Below are positions 32,504 to 43,262 of a stretch of 64,000 nt of DNA, in pieces. The notes beneath the pieces are model-generated. The model had not been told where the DNA came from. It saw nothing but the letters and a program-made list of their open reading frames with translations, and ran no database searches. Each line of letters begins with the position of its first letter. Position 1 is the stretch's first letter. The stretch covers positions 620,001 to 684,000 of the forward strand of contig CP038134.1 in assembly GCA_004519485.1 (NCBI GenBank), in the 5' to 3' direction. The DNA comes from Nannochloropsis oceanica (taxonomy: Eukaryota; Sar; Eustigmatophyceae; Eustigmatales; Monodopsidaceae). The translations under genes were made by a program, and so were the position numbers.

Positions 32504-34900
32504 CTACGAATACTGAAAGACGCTCCGAGCCACGGCAGTCTCGCCACTCCGAGAGTGGATATTGGCAACCTTCTCCACCACCTTAAATGCTTGCGCCATT
32601 TCCTTCTTTTTTGCCCGTCCCTCCCGCCGCGCCTGCTTCACAGCGGCTTTTCGAAGCCGCTTCTCCTCTTCCGTCTCCGCCTTATCGCGCTTGCTCCCCG
32701 CATTCATGATCTCGACGCCGACCTTCTTTTTCTCCGCCATTGGCAGGACCCCCAAGGGCAATCCACTCTTCTTCGAGAGGGCAACCATGGCCACCGCTTT
32801 CTCGGGCCCTCTTTCTTCTTCAGGCAGGCCCGGCATCTTACCACGATACATGTTGCTCTTCCCTTTCTTTCCCTTTCGTTGCCTCCCTTCCTCGATGATA
32901 AGGCTGGGGTGGTTGTCCAGATTCGAGCAGGTGGAGAGTATGGTCTCACAGTCCCAGGGGGTAGGGCCATCCCGGTCCTAATAGCGGAAAGGGAAAGCGG
33001 CAGAAGAGGAGTGTGTGTGAGCCATTTTACATAGAGGCAAGAAGGGAGAGGTCGCACACATTAAATTTCCTCCCCACCCCCCGCGCAATCGCTTACCCCG
33101 AGGTAGTTGTGCTTGACAATGAATTGCTCCATGTCGTCCGCCTCACCCATCCCTCCAGCCGTGACCCCTTCCTCGTCCCCTGCCTCCTCCCATTCCTCAG
33201 CCGGTTCCTCTCCCTCCTCTTCCGCCAGTCCCCCACTGCTGGCGAACAACCCAACACTCTTCCTCCTCGGAGTGTCCCCCCGCCCCTCCGCATGCTCCCT
33301 CACCTCCGTACGTGCCTCCTCCTCATCAATCTCGGCAATCTTGGCCCTCAAGAAGTCATCCAAAATGTGCTCAATATACGCACAGCCGGGGCCGCCCATT
33401 CCATCCCCTCCTCCTTCAACATCCATAAATCCCCGCGTGTTCGCCCCTGCCTCCTCTGGGTCCTCCAGCTCGCCAATGTCATCCTCATTATACTCGGCCA
33501 GCAAATCTTCAAAATCATCCTTCATGGATGCATGGTCCTTTCTTGAAACAACTCCTGCCCCGGACCCATTCTCGGCCCGTGCCCCCCAAGGTCGATGGCG
33601 CCGCATCGCTGCTGCACTCTTCCTCCTCGCCCCAGCTTCCTCCTCGTCATCGTCCACTTCATCAGTGTCATAACCCTCCAAATCCTTGTGGGGAATCAAC
33701 TGCTGCAGCTTCTCTAGTTCTCCGTCCTCCCATCCACGTGCCGGGGCCCAACCCAAAGATTTCTCACTTTTAGCAATCAACATGGCCATATGAGCCTCAA
33801 AATCAAACCCTCCCCCCGCTCCCTCCCCCTCGGAATCCAGTTCCCGACCCGCTTGCAAGATAAAATCGTCATTCAGCTCTTCGAACATCCCCCCCACTCC
33901 TCCCTCCTCCTCGGCCCCCTCGTCCCCGTCGCTCCCAAACAAGGCCTCCTCCATATCCTCGTCCATACAATCGGCTGATAATGTAATCGCATCCACTACC
34001 GGCTTCAGCAGCTTCTGTCCCTCCTCATCCCTCGAGCCCTGCCCAGTTCTTGCCTTTCTCCAATGCTCCGGGTCTTCCGGCAGCTCAAAAATGCCATCCC
34101 CAGGCAAGGCACTACCAACCTCTCCCGAAGCAGCAATAAACCGCCCTCCTCCCATCGTCTTCAAATGTCTACCGTAGTCATAACCGTCATTAGGAAGGCC
34201 CAGCTCGTTCACATGGTCTCGCCATCGCATTTTCTTGCTTGACTCGCCTGCTTCCTCGTCGCTATCTTTGGAGTCGTCGCCCGTTTGGGCGCGGGCTGCT
34301 GCGTTGCCGCGCTTGTAGGGGGTGGTTTGGGAGGGGTGTGGATGGTGGAGGTTGAGAGGACAGGATTTAAGGTCAGCTATCATGAAAATTTCGGCGCATT
34401 TAGTGGAAGAAAGATGAGAACACATGGGGCATGCTGAGCCTCTGTGGCAAAAGTCGAGCAGGCTGGCAGAAGAGGAGCAGAGTTGGGAGTGTGAGACTGG
34501 AGGGAGCCCTTGCCTAATGGATAGGCAACCTGAATAGAAAATAGTACGAAGAGCACTCCGTTCAGGTTTAGATTGACTTAGGAGCAGTAGACACGTGATT
34601 CGACAGGATACCACAATGAAAATGCAGCATTTGCTGATCAAGCATTGTCGAGGGGAGGATGTACGTACCCGTCCTGGCAGCAGCACATACTGCGGTGCCT
34701 CGAGATCGTCGCACTTGACGTCGCGCTGGCTGCGGTGCACCAGATGGAAGTGTTGGGAGTTTACAGGGTCGATGAAGCGCTTCTTGATTTTGCCCTGTGG
34801 TCGGTGGAGAAGCGAAAGTAATGATGTGGTTTAGCAACTTTGTCCATCCCCACCCGATGGTGGGCAATGAGGGAGGAGGTCATATGCTGTGCCGTACCAT
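32504..34900 (-). CDS. LTV1: LTV1-type 40S ribosomal subunit assembly factor
   Basis: Exons 34900-34898 (start codon only), 34794-34669, 34311-33097 and 32977-32504, all phase 0, give 605 aa. The second exon reads GKIKKRFIDPVNSQHFHLVH then RSQRDVKCDDLEAPQYVLLP, the hallmark N-terminus of LTV1. It is followed by MRWRDHVNELGLPNDGYDYG, acidic stretches and DDFILQAGRELD. The last exon has DCETILSTCSNLDNHPSLI and a basic helical C-terminus (KRLRKAAVKQARREGRAKKK). Ltv1 binds the head of pre-40S particles and is released by casein kinase 1 phosphorylation before final maturation and export. The only upstream ATG that meets a donor in phase is at 34900, directly before GTACGG, giving M-GKIKKR. The rest of the gene is much better supported than this first exon. 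Confidence 0.9.
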
Positions 34901-35573
34901 TTGACTTAAGATCCAGCCGGAGCGACGCAGAAGATGCTAGCTTCGAGACGTTGATTAATCGAGGGCGGAGCTTGATGTCTGTGGCGTACATAGGTGCGTT
35001 AGCATTTCTTATCTTTGGAAGCTATAGTTTATGCGGAGTGGCAGGGGATACGACTGTGACGATTATGGTGCTCTTGGTTATGCACCATTGAGCGTCTCGG
35101 CCAATATGATGGCTATAAATTGTGAATCATCGTGCAATTTCACTTACAAGATAACTTTTAGTTGTGCGCAACATCAGGAGAGGACAACTCAACCAATTAC
35201 CACAACTTCGTAGTCCGAACGGGCGTCGAATAAATAATTGCCGTTTCACTTTCCTCGACGCATGTTGCATTTACTTTCTTTAAGGCCAACATTTTTTGGC
35301 AGCGGCGGTGCTCTTGCTAACTTGCAGCAAGGTCTTGTGGGAAATACATTGATACCAGACAATGACAAGGGGCGGAAGAAGAAGCATCCTGGCGGAAGAA
35401 GTATCTTTCACTCACTCATAAGGACCCCCCCCCTTTCCCAGGAAATATGTCCTATGGGCCCTCGGTTTGGGAAGCGGTGTCGGTCGCCATACCCGGCTGT
35501 GAAAGCTCTCTCTTCGGCATGACAGGCAGCTCTGGTCTTAAAGTTCTTGTAATGCATCCAAGCCGCCTCGTAT
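34901..35573. other. Intergenic region upstream of LTV1 and a small plus-strand gene
   Basis: About 670 bp. No supported gene. A first exon of the small gene at 35574 could lie here but was not identified. Confidence 0.4.
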
Positions 35574-35825
35574 ATGCGTGGCAAGGCAGACGGGCTTGCC
35601 GATGTACCCGCCTCAAACTCCAGCGCCCCGTACGAAGCCATGATCGTCGGCCCTCCATGGCAAGGGATAGTGTCGAAAATCAACCAGGAACACAAGGCCT
35701 TGGTCGCGGCCACCAAGACCCACAATTACATGCAAAAGGAATACCGGGGGCTTCTGCAACGCATGCTGAAGGATGCCCGACCTAAGCTGGAGTTGTACCA
35801 GAAAGAAAATCCACAGGCCTTTTGA
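35574..35825 (+). CDS. Small helical protein, unknown
   Basis: A single open frame of 83 aa from an ATG. After a short Ala/Ser-rich start it reads YEAMIVGPPWQGIVSKINQE, then a charged helix HKALVAATKTHNYMQKEYRG and LLQRMLKDARPKLELYQKEN. The amphipathic, Lys/Glu-balanced sequence looks coding, unlike the neighbouring frames. No family is recognised. It could be the last exon of a larger gene. An adjoining open frame at 35822-36163 ends in a coiled-coil-like tail (ERWKKIKRLEKNVTDLKAML) but is in another frame, with no clean intron to join them. Confidence 0.45.
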   Translation: MRGKADGLADVPASNSSAPYEAMIVGPPWQGIVSKINQEHKALVAATKTHNYMQKEYRGLLQRMLKDARPKLELYQKENPQAF

Positions 35826-36508
35826 AGACGACCATCAGCACGCCGTTCCACGGCGAGGTAATGGACACGCACCAGGAAATGAGTTCCAAATGTCCGCGCA
35901 ATGTGACCATGATGAAGCCCTCCAACGGCCTAGGCCATCAGACGGGCACCTTCACCAAGGCGATGACTACGGCTCTTTTTTGCCACTTGACCTACGTGGA
36001 TGCTCCCTTGAAATTCTGTCCGCCATTGTCTGTGTGTTGTTCGAGGGATTGGACTTTTGTGTTGGATGGCTTGTTGCACTTGGGTGGGCGAATGGAGAGG
36101 TGGAAGAAAATAAAGAGGCTAGAGAAGAACGTAACCGACTTAAAGGCGATGCTCTCGAGGTAGACTAAGCAATAAGAAGGGAAGAGGAGAGGAGGGCGCA
36201 ACACAATGAAGAATGTGAAGCGTGGAAAAGAGGATATGAGATATAATTGTTCCATGGCAGTCTGCTTTGTTGTTCGGATAACAAAAAATGGCGACATGGT
36301 GCATGCGCTTTAGAGAAGCATAAAAAGCATTGGAGAAGGGTACTCACGCGCCTTCCCAACCAAACATGAAGATAGGATACATACTAGCACACATTGCATC
36401 ATCTAGCATATCCGAGCCTCTTTCTTTTCCAAAATCGGACACGCACAAAATCCCAGCCCCACTAGCCCTGCCACCATCTCTGCCCGTGGTAAGCGATATT
36501 ACAATTAC

Positions 36509-36544
<36 letters not shown>

Positions 36545-36916
36545 TCCAGGCGTCCTATAACAGTGGATGGTGCTTCTATAAAGCTTGACCGTCTCGGTAC
36601 TATCATCACTGGAATCGACGGTGCGGTTTGACGTATTTCCAATTGGAATGTCTTGAGTGAGAGGGAGCAGAATCTTGGGCGCTTCATCGCATCACAAAAC
36701 GTAAGAAGGCTCGAATCCAGCAGCTGACGAGTAAGCAAGGTGGAGGAGAGGGTGGAAAGAAGTAAAATGAGGGAACACAAGAAATTAACGCAAAAAAATA
36801 AAATGAGAAGATCATACCACTGCCTCTAAATGATTATACTCACCCCCCTTGTATGACACCGTTTTTTTTTTTAACATCTGACAACTGGGAGGCATTCTAT
36901 CAGACGCAAAATCTGA
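35826..36916. other. Intergenic region with CAG microsatellite
   Basis: About 1.1 kb. It contains the open frame mentioned above and a possible short plus-strand exon from the ATG at 36366 to a GTG/GTAAGC donor near 36488. Neither is well supported. Confidence 0.3.
36512..36543 (+). repeat. (CAG)n microsatellite, about 10-11 units
   Basis: An uninterrupted CAG run in non-coding or unresolved sequence, preceded by a GTAAGC donor-like site. Confidence 0.95.
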
Positions 36917-37819
36917 CTACACTGTCTTGAATTTCTTCTTTACACACCATCCTCGAGGTGCAGGTGCTACTCTCTTGGGCTCATGCGCTTGGAGGCGAAG
37001 ATGACTCAAGGTCTCGCTAATAGGCATGCGCAGAATTTGAGGTGGCCGCCAAGACGATATCGAAGAGGCTTGAATATCGCCATCCTCGTAGATAGTAGCA
37101 GCCCCTACAATTACATCCTCCCAATCAGGCAGGTTTTGTGGGGGAGGAAGGACGGGGCGCGTTATATTAGTTGCAGCCTGTAGGGAGGAGGAGGAAGGGG
37201 AGGCGTGCGAGGCACGCGCTACTGCTTGGGATGCAGGTCCTAACATTTCTGACTGTTGGCTTGTCGATGGTGGTGGTGACAGACACAAGGCCCGGATCAC
37301 ACCGACCAAGCCTGCTCCCGTCACAGGCCGCAACAATATGGCGTTGAAGCCACAGGCAGCTGCCTTTTGGGTGTCGACGGTGTGTGGCGCGGCCATCAGG
37401 ACCAAGGGCACACGCAAACCAATTTTCATAATGTCTCCCACCAGCTCATCTGCCGTTATGTCACGCAATCCCGCCGAGAGGAATACCGCATCGTAAGGCA
37501 CGACCTGAGCGAGGGCCAAGGCTTCCAAGCCCTCTCGTACCACGTCGAATGCCGCCACCAGTTCCGGGAACAAGCCGCCGCGCGACTCGTGCTCCAGCGC
37601 CCGCCGGATCTCGCTTGCACGCGCTACATACGTATCGACGAAGAGAACGCGCACGAGACGTGGGGGCTGGAGAAGGAATGGTTGGGGCGCCACTGCTGTC
37701 TCTAGCTCTGACGGCACTCGCATTCTTTCTGGGAAGGATGATGATGGTGCTACCAGCGGACACTTTGGTATTTGCGACAACGGCGGCTTGTCGGGAACGC
37801 GGCTCTTGTCCTGCGCCAT
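36917..37819 (-). CDS. Response-regulator-like receiver domain protein without phosphoacceptor Asp
   Basis: Single exon, 300 aa. Residues of about 57-180 follow the receiver (CheY-like) plan: VRVLFVDTYVARASEIRRAL (an acidic-pocket Asp near 62), VPYDAVFLSAGLRDITADEL, VPLVLMAAPHTVDTQKAAAC and FNAILLRPVT. The position of the phosphorylated Asp (the last D of the usual DLVLMD) appears to be Ser at about 115, and the conserved Lys of the KP motif is Arg (RPVT). It is therefore probably a pseudo-receiver that cannot be phosphorylated in the classical way. The flanking N-terminus and C-terminal half are Pro/Ser-rich, ending in a basic KKKFKTV tail. No kinase, B or CCT output domain is seen. Role unknown. 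Confidence 0.72.
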   Translation of the reverse strand: MAQDKSRVPDKPPLSQIPKCPLVAPSSSFPERMRVPSELETAVAPQPFLLQPPRLVRVLFVDTYVARASEIRRALEHESRGGLFPELVAAFDVVREGLEALALAQVVPYDAVFLSAGLRDITADELVGDIMKIGLRVPLVLMAAPHTVDTQKAAACGFNAILLRPVTGAGLVGVIRALCLSPPPSTSQQSEMLGPASQAVARASHASPSSSSLQAATNITRPVLPPPQNLPDWEDVIVGAATIYEDGDIQASSISSWRPPQILRMPISETLSHLRLQAHEPKRVAPAPRGWCVKKKFKTV

Positions 37820-38303
37820 ATCGCTACCTGTATTTGAAGAGGATGCGATGAGATGTCATTTGTTGTGCGCGATCACTAGTAGTAGGCTCATAGCGAAAAA
37901 CGAGCGAAGGCAGCGCCAGAATGGATGCGGGCATGCTTCGAGCGACTAAGAGCGAAGAGGAAGAGCCTGTCAGCCAGCGGCTGGGTCCCAAGTTAAGCAG
38001 TATGCTGGGTGCAGCACCACATGCTATGCAGGGACACCGATTGTCTACCTGTGATTGATTAAGTGTATAAATAGTTGGAGATTTGGACAGATTGCAGGAG
38101 AGGAGAGATACCCCATCATCACTCCTCACCGCGGATAGCTGAAGGAAAGACCACTTCCTATTCAACCCCGCATCCTATGGCAGTAGGACAGTTGCATCTC
38201 ACCACTTCAATGACCTCAACGCCAATTTTAGGCATCGGGGGCGCTATTATTCGGGCAAACAAATACGCCGGGCCTATCAACCTCCGTTGCGACGCAGTAT
38301 CAG
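37820..38303. other. Divergent promoter region (receiver-like / Gag1-clamp genes)
   Basis: About 480 bp between divergent starts, with no supported coding frame. Confidence 0.45.
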
Positions 38304-39142
38304 ATGGACAACGAAAAGACCAATGGCGGCAGCACAGCCGCGGCATCGCATGAAACAGGCTCGCCTTCCGAAGCATCTGCTGCCACGGAGGGAGCGACTT
38401 CGCATATCCCCAGCAGGAGGGTGGCTGGGGCGGAATCCTCCTATGTGAATTTTGGTAAGCCAATGGATATTTCTAATGAGTGAAGCATCAAAGACGCAGG
38501 GAAACGGCATAAGGGGCGTACTTGTGTAAATAGGGAAAGTAGGCCGGTGTAGCAGAAACTATTGTTGTCTGGATTGGAGCTTATGTGCGGCGTCTCCCAA
38601 TCCCCTTCGATCCGCTTGCCCTCCTCCAGCAGCACAGATCTCGACGCAAACTCAAATCTGCCTCTACAACTATACAGGATTGGAGCTATGGAACAAGAGA
38701 CGGAAAGTATGGCTAAGAAAGGGCGAGAAATCAGAAGGGGTCAGTGCTAGCACCAGCCGTCCTGCGGCAATAACGCTTCTTCCCAAACGGTGAGTGTTTG
38801 TGGTGTACTCCCGCCCTGTTCATTCTTCTTTACCATATTCATATTACTTGTTGTCTGGTAGGCTAGCATAAATGATCGTTTCTATTTTGTTTGTGATATC
38901 TCAGGTCGCGATCTGTGGATGTGGACACGATCATTGAGAGCATTTTTTCGACCACGGGGGATGCACGCTTACCGCAGCCGGTGCCTCTCTCGCAGATGAT
39001 TGATTTGCTCGTCGACTTTTGGGAGGTACGTTTGGGGATACGAGAGAGGAGCAGCAAAGACACGAGGATTCATTCATTTGTTTACCGATCTGGATTTTTT
39101 AATCATCTATCACAACTTAAGGCGGACGGGCTCTATGACTAG
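38304..39142 (+). CDS. Gag1-like clamp domain (DUF4050) protein
   Basis: Exons 38304-38454, 38678-38789, 38905-39025 and 39122-39142 (phases 1, 2, 0) give 134 aa. A Ser/Ala/Thr-rich N-terminus leads into SSYVNFGLELWNKRRKVWL, and the C-terminus reads VDTIIESIFSTTGDARLPQP then VPLSQMIDLLVDFWEADGLYD. These are the two conserved blocks of DUF4050/Gag1-clamp proteins: Tyr-Val-Asn plus Trp early, then a PLP/M-ID-LVD-W-GLYD end. In fission yeast Gag1 (formerly unnamed) recruits a ubiquitin ligase to amino-acid permeases; elsewhere the role is unknown. The last exon is only 21 nt but supplies the exact ADGLYD ending. The family name is from memory of the motif pattern. Confidence 0.78.
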
Positions 39143-39653
39143 GTGGGGAGGGGGGGAAGGGAGACCGACAAAAGCGTGGCAGCCGGGGTGCCTGTTTTTA
39201 CGGGTGATATGTTTTCGCAAGGAGGACGGGAAGGGATGGGAACGCCAGAGAGAGCATCCGAAAGGATACAGTTTGTAAAGGACGACAAAATGTAAATAAT
39301 AAAACCGCCAAGCAGCCAAACCAAAAAGCCAAACGTCAAGAAGCCACGTTGCTGCCCCTTTTTTTCATCAACCTTACTCTCACATCCTACCCCCTCCCTT
39401 TATCGCTAGCTCCCACTTGTTTTCGAATACCGTCTTCACTCCTCCCGTTTTCTACGTCCTTTTTTTTACTCCCCCCAATACATGTGCAAGTAATAGACAC
39501 ACATACGACGGTCACACACCCTCTCACCACCGTGACCCACCAAGAATAAATTTGGTTTGACACGATAGCCCTTCCATCTCATACACCCGCCTTCTTCTCC
39601 CAAGCTTTCTTTGTCTATCATTATTCTGCCGTTTGCTTTACTTCCATCCCTCC
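39143..39653. other. Intergenic, convergent 3' flanks
   Basis: About 510 bp of pyrimidine-rich sequence between the Gag1-clamp gene and the BAF-like gene. No gene seen. Confidence 0.5.
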
Positions 39654-40031
39654 TTAAGAAGAAAATGCCGTGTCGTCGTAGCTGCCAGGTAAAAGGATGT
39701 TGCACTTCTCTGCAATGCACTGCACAATGCCGGAGCGGTACGAGTTGACACCCTTGCTCTGCAGAAACGCCCAAAACTTGTCGCAATGCTCCACGCACGA
39801 AACGGTGTGCTTGTCATCGTCCGGGCCTTTGAGCAAGAGGTACTTGCCCAAGAGCTGGTAGGTGTTGGTGATTTTCTCGTTAGGGTCATCCCCCGAAGCC
39901 AGGGCCTCGGCAGCCTTGGGACCAATCCCAGGCACTTCTGTCAACTCCCCTGTGATGGGTGCCCTGATGAACTCCGCCAAGGCCTCCTCCTTCACGTTCG
40001 AGCGACGGGGGTCATAAGCCTGAGACGCCAT
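39654..40031 (-). CDS. Barrier-to-autointegration factor (BAF)-like protein
   Basis: Single exon, 125 aa from the ATG at 40031. An in-frame ATG at 40124 would add 31 Pro-rich residues. It reads LAEFIRAPITGELTEVPGIG with PKAAEAL following, then YQLLGKYLLLKG, CDKFWAFLQSKGVNSYRSGI and VQCIAEKCNILLPG. This matches animal BAF in order and spacing: F-x-x-P-M/I-G, the helix-hairpin-helix V-x-GIG, the Y-LG-FL-L-K strand/helix, then C-x-x-CI-EWC. BAF is a small dimer that bridges double-stranded DNA and binds LEM-domain nuclear-envelope proteins in animals. The assignment is by eye. DNA-bridging in this organism is inference. Confidence 0.72.
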   Translation of the reverse strand: MASQAYDPRRSNVKEEALAEFIRAPITGELTEVPGIGPKAAEALASGDDPNEKITNTYQLLGKYLLLKGPDDDKHTVSCVEHCDKFWAFLQSKGVNSYRSGIVQCIAEKCNILLPGSYDDTAFSS

Positions 40032-40769
40032 CTTGCTTGAGGGAGTCGTTGTATGGGGCGGTGGAGAGGGGTAGAAGCGGCTGGCTGTGTTTGTGAGGGG
40101 CGGACAGGGACATCGAGGGGCCATGTGAGTGTCAGGGTGTACAAGACGAGAAGCTCCGCCAAGAAATGGTGTGAGCGGGCGGGCTGGTTGTTACGACTAA
40201 GGCGGCGCCAAAATCACCATTAAAAGCCAAGAGCCTCGAACAAGCCACTACGACCCTCAGCCACATATAACCATCTAGCACTTTCCACACGCGCTCCAAA
40301 CATACTTTTCAGGGTTCAAAGGTGGCAAACAGAAAGGAAGGACCTTTTTTTTTGGGTGAGGTCGGTCTCCTCTCAGGCTCGCTGACAAGAAGTACGCCCC
40401 CATCCTTGTACCTGTATGAATCAATTCGAAAACACACGTTCGACCATGAGCCCTTGCCAGTCTCGTGACAGAATGAAGATTTTGTACACATGTACAAAGT
40501 AAATGGAGAGACACAAGAGTCAACAACTTTTTCAAGCCCAAAGCTCAACACCACAACCTCCTCCCTACCCAGACTAATTCTCAGTTATCAATATTTGTCA
40601 TGATTTACGGTACAATTGGAAAGATAAGAAAGTAAACATTACACCTATCATGCTCTATCATTACCGCCCGCTTCCTGCCTCTTCTCCTTTTCCCTTTCCA
40701 CCACGCGCAGCAGAGAAAAGGCGAACTATTCTCGTGTACCTCTTCACACAATGCTCTCCGACTAGCTAT
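40032..40769. other. Intergenic between BAF-like and DUF1350 genes
   Basis: About 740 bp between genes on the same strand. It includes the BAF-like promoter. No supported gene. Confidence 0.45.
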
Positions 40770-42801
40770 CTACCGTACCAGCCCCTCCTCCAACCATTCC
40801 AGCAACAATGCCTGCACGCTCCGAACCGTCGCCAGAAATTGCTCTTGCGCGTATCTCCTTACAGGCGGCCCCAGAGGATTCAACACATCCACGACCGCTG
40901 GCGGGTCCCTAAACATATCTTGCGTTAGAGGTGTGATATGCGTACCTTTGACCGTCTCCAGCCTCACGTCCATCTTTACAAGGGGGCGTTTCATCCGCAT
41001 GATTGATCGAGATTCCTGCAGTACCTTCATCAAATTCTCGCTTTCATCAATGGAATCATCTTCAAACTGTACCAATAGCGTCCGTCGTGCCCGGTACATC
41101 CTTCGACACACCTCCCTGGTATCGTCAGGCGTCGGTGCAAACTCCCGCGCGCCATCCGAAATAGACTGCAACAACGGCGGCAACTGATCGACAACCGATA
41201 ACACCTGTCTCATCAGCGGCAACACTTCATTCCTCATCACAGACGGCGCCAGCCTACTCGCCGAATAAGCTTCCACCACCTCCTCCACGGTCTGCCTCAG
41301 CTTCCCCAAGGACTGTCGCAATGCCGTTCCCGCCCCAAGCGCCCCCCCATCAGCCGCTAAGACAGGGGAGCCGCCGAGCAAGCCATCATCACCCATCAGG
41401 GAGACGGACAACGGAACCACCAGCTCTTCAAATGCCGGAATGGCCTTCTGTACGTTCTGATTATTAAAAGAGATAAGGGCATTGGCCAAGCGGGGGGTAT
41501 CCGGGAACAAGCACGTTATCAGCACGTGCAGCAACGCTCCACACGAATGCCCGATCCCCACCACAGGAAGGGCCCCATACTCTCTCGCTAGCGGTATGGC
41601 CACTTTCTCGAACCTCTCCAACACCATGTCACACGTTTGTACGTAATCAAACGACAGATTATACGGCGTCGCAACAACCAGAAAACCCTTCTCTGCCAGC
41701 CCCGTCAACAAATACCGGTAGGTCAAATGAGGTGCCGCTCCCACGAAAGCCCCTCCCAAAAAGTGCAACACGGCCTTCGGAGGGTTGCTACCATGATCCG
41801 GCGGCCGCAAAAGAAAATTACCCCCCACCTCCTCCCACCTACCCATCAAACCCAGTGTCTTCAAGTCAAGAAAATCAGGTAGCTCCGGCTCGGGGAAAGG
41901 AAAACCACCACCACTACTGGCCCCGGCCTTGCCGGCAGCACCAACAAAGGGATTCGTGAAAGGTGATGTACCACCCGCAGCTTCACTCCCAGATGCGTCT
42001 GCTGCCGATTCTGCCTCGGCCATGCTGCTGCTCCGTCTCCCTGCTCGTCCTCCCGCTAGCTGGTCGCGCAGCCTGTCTGCGTCAGCCTGTCGTTCAGCCG
42101 TCTCTCGCCTCTCTTGCTCTTCCTGTGCCCGCGATAGCTGGGCCGTGGCCTCCACCTTGTCCAGTTCCGACAGCGCCATCCTCAGGCCTATCTCGCTGCG
42201 GTATATCTCCTGCCTGCTTGTATATCTATATAAAGGAGGACAAATGGAATGGGTGGCAAGGATGAATAATTTATTTGTTTGTGCCACATTCTCTATTTTG
42301 CCTACCAAATAATCAATCGTACCTCTCAGCCATCTCTCGCATGATGGAGGCGTATCTTTGGGACTCGTCTTCATCTTCCACCCCTTCCTCCCCTCCTTCC
42401 CCACCACGGCGACCGTCTCTATGTTGTGTCGCGGGACCGTCTCGTAGTGCTAAACTGTCGAGCCGTCGGTGCTTGTAACTGCAATGAAAAGTCGACGACG
42501 TGATGGGGGGGGACGAGGAGGAAACTTTTCTTGTCCGCAGGCCGCCTAGAAACGCAGCACTTATTGAGGTTGCGGGTCGGCCTCCTTCACGCGACGCTGC
42601 CGCAAGGGGACAAGGACAAGTCAGGAAAAATAAACCACCCGTCATTGCTGCCAGCGCCGTTGCTACATTTGAACTCCTGTAAGGGCGGCGCGGACGGTGG
42701 CATCCAGATCCTTGCCGGGGTAGGGAGCGTGTCTCAGGCCTCTGCTCCTCCTCCACCTCATCACCTGATCTGCTTGTCGGTGGGCCCGGTGGCGACGCCA
42801 T
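40770..42801 (-). CDS. DUF1350 alpha/beta-hydrolase-like protein, probably plastid
   Basis: Exons 42801-42323 and 42213-40770 (phase 2) give 640 aa. The N-terminal ~110 residues include a hydrophobic segment (VATALAAMTGGLFFLTC) that may be a targeting signal or anchor, then a helical coiled-coil region (SELDKVEATAQLSRAQEEQE). The core has RWEEVGGNFLLRPP, KAVLHFLGGAFVGAAPHLTY, YRYLLTGLAEKGFLVVATPY and VVGIGHSCGALLHVLI, a GHSxG nucleophile elbow. These are typical of DUF1350, found in cyanobacteria and plant plastids, whose substrate is unknown. The C-terminus ends KGTHITPLTQDMF with the likely catalytic His. The upstream start and signal are weaker than the core. Confidence 0.85.
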
Positions 42802-43262
42802 GGCTTACCCGTGACTTTATGGCCCCCAGATGAGAAACTGGCCGTACCTGTTAAGGGAGGGGGGGGGTGAGAAGGGTCCAGAGAAGGGGAACGAGCTGTC
42901 CATCAGAAGGGGAAGTTTTCCTGAGTAAGCCACAGCCCCTATCTCCCCGGTGTCCTCGCTCGTCTCGGCGCACTCGCTAACGAAGCACGAGGGCTGCAGC
43001 TTCGCATTGCAATTTTGCCTGCCTCACACCGCACTTACATCCACACCATATCCATACACAACAGGCACATAGCCAGGACGAGCGCCTTGTCCTGTCACAC
43101 CGCGACCATTTCGGCTCCAAATTCTCGTGCTCCATCGGCCGGGCCTCAACAGACGAGGCCGCATCCCTCTCGCCTGGGCGCATAAGGGAGCAGAGACAAC
43201 AAGCCAAAACTCAGTCCGCATCTTGCAACACCCACCATCTATAACACAACCACAACAAAGAC
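42802..43262. other. Divergent promoter region (DUF1350 / TVP15-like)
   Basis: About 460 bp between divergent starts, with no supported coding frame. Confidence 0.5.
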
